64,000 bases of DNA. Source: Lumbricus rubellus (taxonomy: Eukaryota; Annelida; Clitellata; Crassiclitellata; Lumbricidae). Below the pieces are notes generated by a model. The model was not told the origin of the DNA. It worked only from the letters and a program-made list of their open reading frames with translations, and did not search any database. The stretch spans positions 21,389,311-21,453,310 of the forward strand of contig OX243815.1 in NCBI GenBank assembly GCA_945859605.1. Reading direction: 5' to 3'. Position 1 is the first letter of the stretch. The number at the start of each line of letters is the position of its first letter. Shown here piece by piece: positions 59,570 through 64,000 of the stretch. The translations under genes and the position numbers were made by a program.

Positions 59570-59890
59570 GTCCTCGCGTACCCCCTCTCCCTTCGAACAG
59601 TCGCACTTTGAACACACCCCCATCGCTAATATTGTTGACGGTATGACGGTATTGCTGTACACCTTGTTTATTCTGAGAAAGTGAACTGCTCAGTTTTGTG
59701 CTTGTCGAAGAAAACCGATGATAACTGGAGAAAACGTCTTGAATTCTTTCTTCGGTTGCAGACTCGGACAGACCGTCCGAGCCGGGTCCAGCGGGCATTG
59801 TCAAGGTTTCAGGGTGGGTCGTCCTGGGTAAATAGTTGACCCTGAACCTCGTCGCGGAGGAACCCTAGAAGTCTGGGGTGATCCGTAACA

Positions 59891-59894
59891 ATAT
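59891..59894 (+). repeat. Target-site duplication ATAT (right)
   Basis: Pairs with 50044-50047. Confidence 0.6.
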
Positions 59895-59991
59895 TAAGTT
59901 GGCAGTTTTAATATTCGTTAATATTCGTGAATATTTGAAAATCTTAATATTCATAATATTCGAATATTCAATCTATGGTGCCATGCACCTG
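59891..59991. mobile_element. Right arm of an AATATTCG-rich hAT-like element
   Basis: TTAATATTCGTTAATATTCG-type repeats run into CGAATATTCAATCTATG, GGTGCCATG and CACCTG. Read in reverse this matches the left arm at 49261. The two arms face each other across the Gypsy insertion. Confidence 0.45.
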
Positions 59992-60523
59992 GCTAAATTT
60001 CTACTCTTTGAGGCTATCCGAAGCAACGTAGCCCATTAACTCACCAAACTAACCATAGATAGGCCTATAGGCCTAGCCTAGATCGAGTTGGCCTAATCTA
60101 TATTGGAGATTGTCAGTCTACCGCACTATAGCCTAATTATTGACATGCAATTAAGACTATCGCGCACTCCACTCGATCATAGTCTTTATTAATGTGTTGT
60201 ATTGATTTCTTGTAGGCCTAAACTTAATACAAGATATCATACAACTTTCGTAATTTGTCGCTGCATGATATATATATATATATATATATTAGCTTGTTTA
60301 AAGCGTTACATGTTTAACGACACGGTCATAATCAGAGATGATTAGTGTCGTCCTCCTCCTTTATCCAGGCTTGGGACTGGCACTGGCAGAGAACAGCCAT
60401 TGGCGGAGCTTAGCCTATAGTATAGGCCTATAAGCTTATGTGCACAAATGTAGGCCTATAGGCCTATTGGTGGCGACGTCTAGTCTGATAAGAGTTCGAT
60501 TTGACAGTATTTACAGACACGTG
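59992..60523. other. TAGGCCTA-rich intergenic DNA
   Basis: No gene is recognised. Several TAGGCCTA copies and a (TA)n run at 60267-60290 are present. Confidence 0.6.
60267..60290. repeat. (TA)n microsatellite
   Basis: About eleven TA units. Confidence 0.9.
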
Positions 60524-60680
60524 CAGTATGAGAATTGTGGAAAAATAACTGGGGGGGGGGTTGGCCTATGATAAACTTGAAATTGGGGTATGAAAAACAT
60601 ACTTTAACATGGGGCTCTAAAAAGACTGGGGGGTTGAACCCCCCCCCCCCCAACCCCCCCCCCCGGCAATTCTCACCCTG
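60524..60680. mobile_element. hAT-type MITE, 157 bp, with G/C homopolymer runs
   Basis: Ends CAGTATGAGAATTG and (reverse) CAGGGTGAGAATTG are flanked by the perfect 8-bp duplication GACACGTG (60516-60523 and 60681-60688). A run of ten G near the left end faces two long C runs near the right end, so the whole unit could fold on itself. Confidence 0.88.
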
Positions 60681-60688
60681 GACACGTG

Positions 60689-61355
60689 GAGTGAAGAAAC
60701 TGCATTGCCCGATGTGCAGATCTGCAAGCGAAGGACTAAGATTCTAAGCCTCTAAGGTAGCCTAAAGGTATCCTACATGTAGGCCTATACGCCTGTATAC
60801 GTAGGCTTGCACTTCGTACACGGTGCATGCCTGATATGCCAATATTTCATTCATCTCGGTCCCACGTACTATAGTCAAAGATATTAGAGTCGACTCTAAT
60901 ATCTTTGCTAAAGTCCTTCGATCGTGAATAAGCTGGTGTCTCGAGCTTGATTTTCGAGTAGCGCTTTAGAAGCTTGGAGATTACGATTAGTTTGTATTTG
61001 CGTGGTCATAATAGTGGCCTCTCTCGTGGCGTAAACCCCTAAGCCATGAAGCAGGTTAGATTAGGCCTACGTGCTTAACTACAGTCGGAACTCGCAAGTA
61101 GAAATCACAAGAATTTACATTGGACAATGAGTCAGGCCTTATTGCATGTTTCAAATGTTGTTGGTATTAAATTTCGTAATTTTCAAAAAGTTCAAATACT
61201 CTCTTCGATGTCGATCATATGGTGACACTGGGCTAATATAAAATTGACAAATTGTTTAGACCCCTATAACACTTTAAAGGCGATAGGCCTAGACGTAGAG
61301 CTCATATAGGCCTAAACGCGTCTGGGATTGGGAACTATAAGCTTATAGCCTATAT
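60689..61355. other. Intergenic DNA, nothing recognised
   Basis: TAGGCCTA-rich sequence. The inverted repeat AAAGATATTAGAGTCGACTC / TAATATCTTTGC around 60890 forms a palindrome centred on GAGTCGACTC. No coding similarity was seen. Confidence 0.5.
60877..60908. repeat. Near-perfect palindrome
   Basis: CAAAGATATTAGAGTC and GACTCTAATATCTTTG are perfect reverse complements of each other, with no spacer. This 32-base palindrome has no flanking duplication that I can confirm. Confidence 0.75.
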
Positions 61356-61647
61356 CAAAGCCGTAGCCAGGATTTTTATTGTAGTGGGGGGGGGGGTGTT
61401 TACCCGACCGTGAGCAACGGTGAGAAAGCCCAAAAGCAACCGTACTACGTATAAACTGACTAAGAGGTTTGGAGAAGCGTCGTGAGCTCTGACAGCAGGC
61501 CTATCTGGATGGCCAATTGTGCCAATACATTACACACTGTAGTTATTAGGCCTACATTATGCTAGTAAATGCATTATTTCAGTTTTACTTTTTCTATGGG
61601 GGGGGGGTGTTCAAACACCCAAAACACCCCCTATAGCTACGGCCTTG
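61356..61647. mobile_element. hAT-type MITE, 292 bp
   Basis: Ends CAAAGCCGTAGCC and (reverse) CAAGGCCGTAGCT are flanked by the perfect 8-bp duplication GCCTATAT (61348-61355 and 61648-61655). G runs occur near both ends. The end core GCCGTAGC is shared with the element at 39975-40312, so the two probably used related transposases. Confidence 0.85.
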
Positions 61648-61989
61648 GCCTATATATCGGTACAGGCCTAGGCCCCATGCAGCTCATGTTCGATAAAGTG
61701 TTTAATAATTAATCAACGAGCTCATTTGCGGGTTTCGATTGGAAGTTATATAGCCTACGCTGTAGTTTGAGACAGTGGCGTAAGCTGTAGAATGTGTAGA
61801 TTACAATAAAAACAAATTATTATAATAGACGAATGTGTTATTAGGATATAGATCTCATTGTTTCATTGCCTAATTTCATGTCCTATAAAATAGCCTTTTA
61901 CAGCACTGTCAGCACATCAATTCTAAAACCGTCCACCGCTATCCTATAATTATGTGACTGTGAATGTGTATGAAGGTTTAATTGTCTCG

Positions 61990-62320
61990 TGCCAAAGTCC
62001 GACCTGCACCTCACCGTGGTGGGGGGGGGAACCACCAAGTAGGGGAATGCCTGGCGAGGCTATGCTATCAGAGGAAAAGGCCTAGCTTTGGCTGAAGAAC
62101 CCCCTAGGGCGCTACGCGCGGTGGACAGGCTCACCAGGAACCCTGAAAGAGTCGGCCAACGCAGGCGCCTGGTGTTGGAAGGACACCTCAGGGCGAAAGA
62201 GGTCAGAAGACCCACCGGCCTCCTTACCCTACCAGGAGAGGATTGGTCACCACAGGCAACTGACCAAGAAACTTCTAATGATGACTGACCTAAACAAATT
62301 TGGAGAAGTCATGTGGGAGC
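61990..62320. repeat. Unclassified GC-rich segment
   Basis: It begins near ACCTCACCGTGGTGG plus a G run and is clearly more GC-rich and CpG-containing than its surroundings. A short open frame (62088-62288, EEPPRALRAVDRLTRNPERV) is highly charged and unlike any protein I know. It could be part of a repeat family or a decayed transposon. I cannot assign it. Confidence 0.35.
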
Positions 62321-62689
62321 CTCATCGTTGTCACTCGACTGACGGAAAGAGAATAAACAATACAGATTACTTACTTGCGTGCTTACTCAGCTACTTTTCA
62401 CTTAGCATAAGTAACTTAGGCCTACTCTATAGACCCTTGGATTTTGACCTGGAACCGAGTCTGACCGTAGCCTATACGGTATAGGCCTACCTATACCGAG
62501 TCTGTTTCGAATAAGCGCATGTGAATATCTATAGGCTTGTCCCCCACGACTTATAATGTTACAGCCATCTGTTACGAACTGGAAAAATTTCTTGAGATTG
62601 TTTAGTCTGGCAGAGTGCGTCATCATCACTGACGCGGCACGCCATCTGCTGAACTACGAAGCAGTCTTCAGTATTCTCTCTTATTATGA

Positions 62690-62790
62690 TTGTGTGTGTG
62701 TCACAGTGTTTGTGTGTTTGTGTGGGTGTGTGGGTGTATGTGTGTGTGTCGGTGGGTGGGTGTGTGGGTGTGTGACACTGTGTGTGCACG
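62690..62790. repeat. (TG)n-rich tract
   Basis: TGTGTG runs with GGTG and TTTG interruptions. It gives spurious open frames on both strands. Confidence 0.85.
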
Positions 62791-63189
62791 CGCGCGAGTA
62801 TGGACTATGGAACCTCTAAAGGTGCCACCGGAACACCGATTGAAGAACACACATGACCATCGTCTATAAATCTGAAGGGATAGGCCTGCGTACGTTATAG
62901 GCTTTGCATAATTGGATTCCAAAATTAGCATGCATTGCAAATGCGAGTGATTGCATGGAGATGGTGCGTGCTTTCACCACGAATGTGTTCGACGATCTTT
63001 TTTTTATTTGATCAAGTTTTGATTTTCATTTAATTAATTATTCGCAGCGATCCATTGCTATCCAGATTATACAATGAATGCAGTTTGAAGTGACGCATTA
63101 AACGTAGCGCGATATCCTTGATTAGAATTAGGCTACATGATGAGTGGCTTGATGGAGGGTGGAGGAGTGGCTGATACAGCACCCTATGG

Positions 63190-63266
63190 TCCCTCCTCTC
63201 TGTCTCTGTCTCTGCCTGTCTCTGTTTCTGTCTCTGTCTGTCTGTATATATATATATATATATATA
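63190..63266. repeat. (TCTG/TCTC)n followed by (TA)n
   Basis: A pyrimidine tetranucleotide run directly abuts a TATATATA run. Confidence 0.85.
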
Positions 63267-63572
63267 AATGTGTGCGTGTGCGCCATAATCATAAATAGCT
63301 CCGTTGGTCGTCTCGGCGTGCGGTAGAAATACAAGAAGCCAACGACCTCCAGCAGAGTCGCTATAGGCAGACATTAAAAAAGCACGTGTCTGTTGTTAAC
63401 GTTGCTAATGTAATTGCTGTCGCAGAAGTAGCAGCAGCAGTAGGCCTAGTAAGAATTTCAGTAAAAAAGTTAAATGCAAAGTTTAACAATACAACAAACG
63501 ATCAAAAAGTATTGGGCACCTATACATTATTTTACACGAGAGAGTGACATACATAGCCTACATACATACAGA

Positions 63573-63715
63573 TGGACGGACGGACGGACAGACAGACGCA
63601 CATAGGCAGACAGACGCACAAACAGAGGCAGACAGACGGACGGACAGATAGGCAGACGCAGAGCCTTCTATTACTGTAATAGAAGGCTCTGGGCAGACGG
63701 ATAGACAGACAGACT
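63573..63715. repeat. (GACG/GACA)n microsatellite
   Basis: GGACGGACGGACAGACAGAC-type tetranucleotide repeats, interrupted at 63659 by a 33-bp palindrome. Confidence 0.85.
63659..63691. mobile_element. 33-bp palindrome flanked by 8-bp repeat, minimal hAT end pair
   Basis: CAGAGCCTTCTATTAC, one T, then its exact reverse complement, flanked by GGCAGACG on both sides (63651-63658 and 63692-63699). The CAG...CTG ends and 8-bp duplication fit two hAT ends joined back to back without a body. The flanking microsatellite makes the duplication less decisive. Confidence 0.6.
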
Positions 63716-64000
63716 ATGCCTGTACAAGTGTACATTTATAAGCTTATGTCTTAAAGCTTTCCTATAATTATGCACAGAGAAGTTGCGGTTGCTTCCGTCG
63801 CTGAAGTATATGAGAGTAAACCCACCCGAGACAGATTATCCTTTGCTTATAATATACTAAGAATCAACTTAGGCTTTAGGAATTATAGGCCTAGGCCGTA
63901 GGGCATTCTACGAATGGTCCGCTGCTTGCGTTTCTATAGCATCAGGAAATAAATTATAAAAAAGATGACAACATAATTATTATGATATTTCAATAGTATA

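Larger units (their letters stand above)
50048..59890 (+). mobile_element. Full-length Ty3/Gypsy-type LTR retrotransposon, 9843 bp
   Basis: Order: 5' LTR (50048-51603), leader with a primer-binding-site candidate, Gag-Pol (51780-56561), tandem array, extra BED-like ORF (57220-57972), 3' LTR (58334-59890). The LTRs start TGTAGCGG and end CCGTAACA. The reverse transcriptase-RNase H-integrase order and the YLDD and D,D-35-E motifs define Ty3/Gypsy. No env-like gene with a signal peptide or membrane anchor is present. All frames are intact and the LTRs differ by one base indel as far as I can see, so the insertion is very young and possibly still mobile. Confidence 0.96.
58334..59890 (+). repeat. 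3' LTR of the Gypsy element, 1557 bp
   Basis: Same sequence as the 5' LTR except for one extra A in GGAGAAAACGTC near 59731 (GGAGAAACGTC in the 5' copy). Even the two internal tandem arrays match copy by copy. Confidence 0.96.
62321..63572. other. Intergenic DNA with simple repeats
   Basis: No gene is recognised. It contains a TG-rich tract (62690-62790) and a TCTG/TA tract (63190-63266). Confidence 0.6.

Noticed and set aside
58285..59804. The same set of long frames in the 3' LTR
   Set aside because: Shadows of the identical tandem arrays.
62556..62940. Cys/Val-rich and Thr/His-rich frames
   Set aside because: Products of the TG-rich tract.

Overview
The window is metazoan nuclear DNA, probably from a marine invertebrate. 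Genes are split by many introns, base composition is AT-rich, microsatellites and short transposons are common, and the palindrome TAGGCCTA is very frequent in the right-hand part. The species cannot be named from the sequence. Nothing bacterial is present.

Two conserved genes lie tail to tail. On the plus strand, 473-7210 holds the last ten exons of a Ste20-type kinase of the TNIK/MINK1/MAP4K4 (misshapen) family. Only a linker and the C-terminal citron-homology (CNH) domain are in the window; the kinase domain lies to the left, outside it. On the minus strand, 48115-24784 holds a complete six-exon Quaking/How-type STAR RNA-binding gene (QUA1-KH-QUA2, 320 aa as read). Both gene models were built by hand from phase-consistent splice sites. 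Both show GC splice donors of the GCAAGT type: one is required in the kinase gene, and one optional donor sits in the last QKI exon exactly where vertebrate QKI isoforms diverge. The 17 kb between the two stop codons has no recognisable gene.

From about 48.8 kb onward the DNA is repeat-rich. A full-length Ty3/Gypsy-type LTR retrotransposon occupies 50048-59890. It has 1556/1557-bp LTRs that differ, by eye, by a single base indel, a 4-bp ATAT target duplication, and an intact 1593-codon Gag-Pol frame with all expected catalytic residues. Between pol and the 3' LTR is an extra ORF of 250 aa with a BED-like zinc finger, an acidic tract and two SUMO-interaction-like motifs. Both LTRs carry two tandem arrays, one in front of the TATA box and one in the transcribed leader where it forms serial hairpins. 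A related array precedes the extra ORF. This element, recently inserted and still apparently intact, is the most interesting object in the window.

Smaller mobile DNA includes four hAT-type MITEs with 8-bp target duplications (24232, 39975, 60524, 61356), a 33-bp palindrome that looks like a minimal hAT end pair (63659), decayed L2/CR1-like LINE 3' ends, a tRNA-like SINE head, and two recent local tandem duplications (179 bp and 420 bp) in QKI introns.
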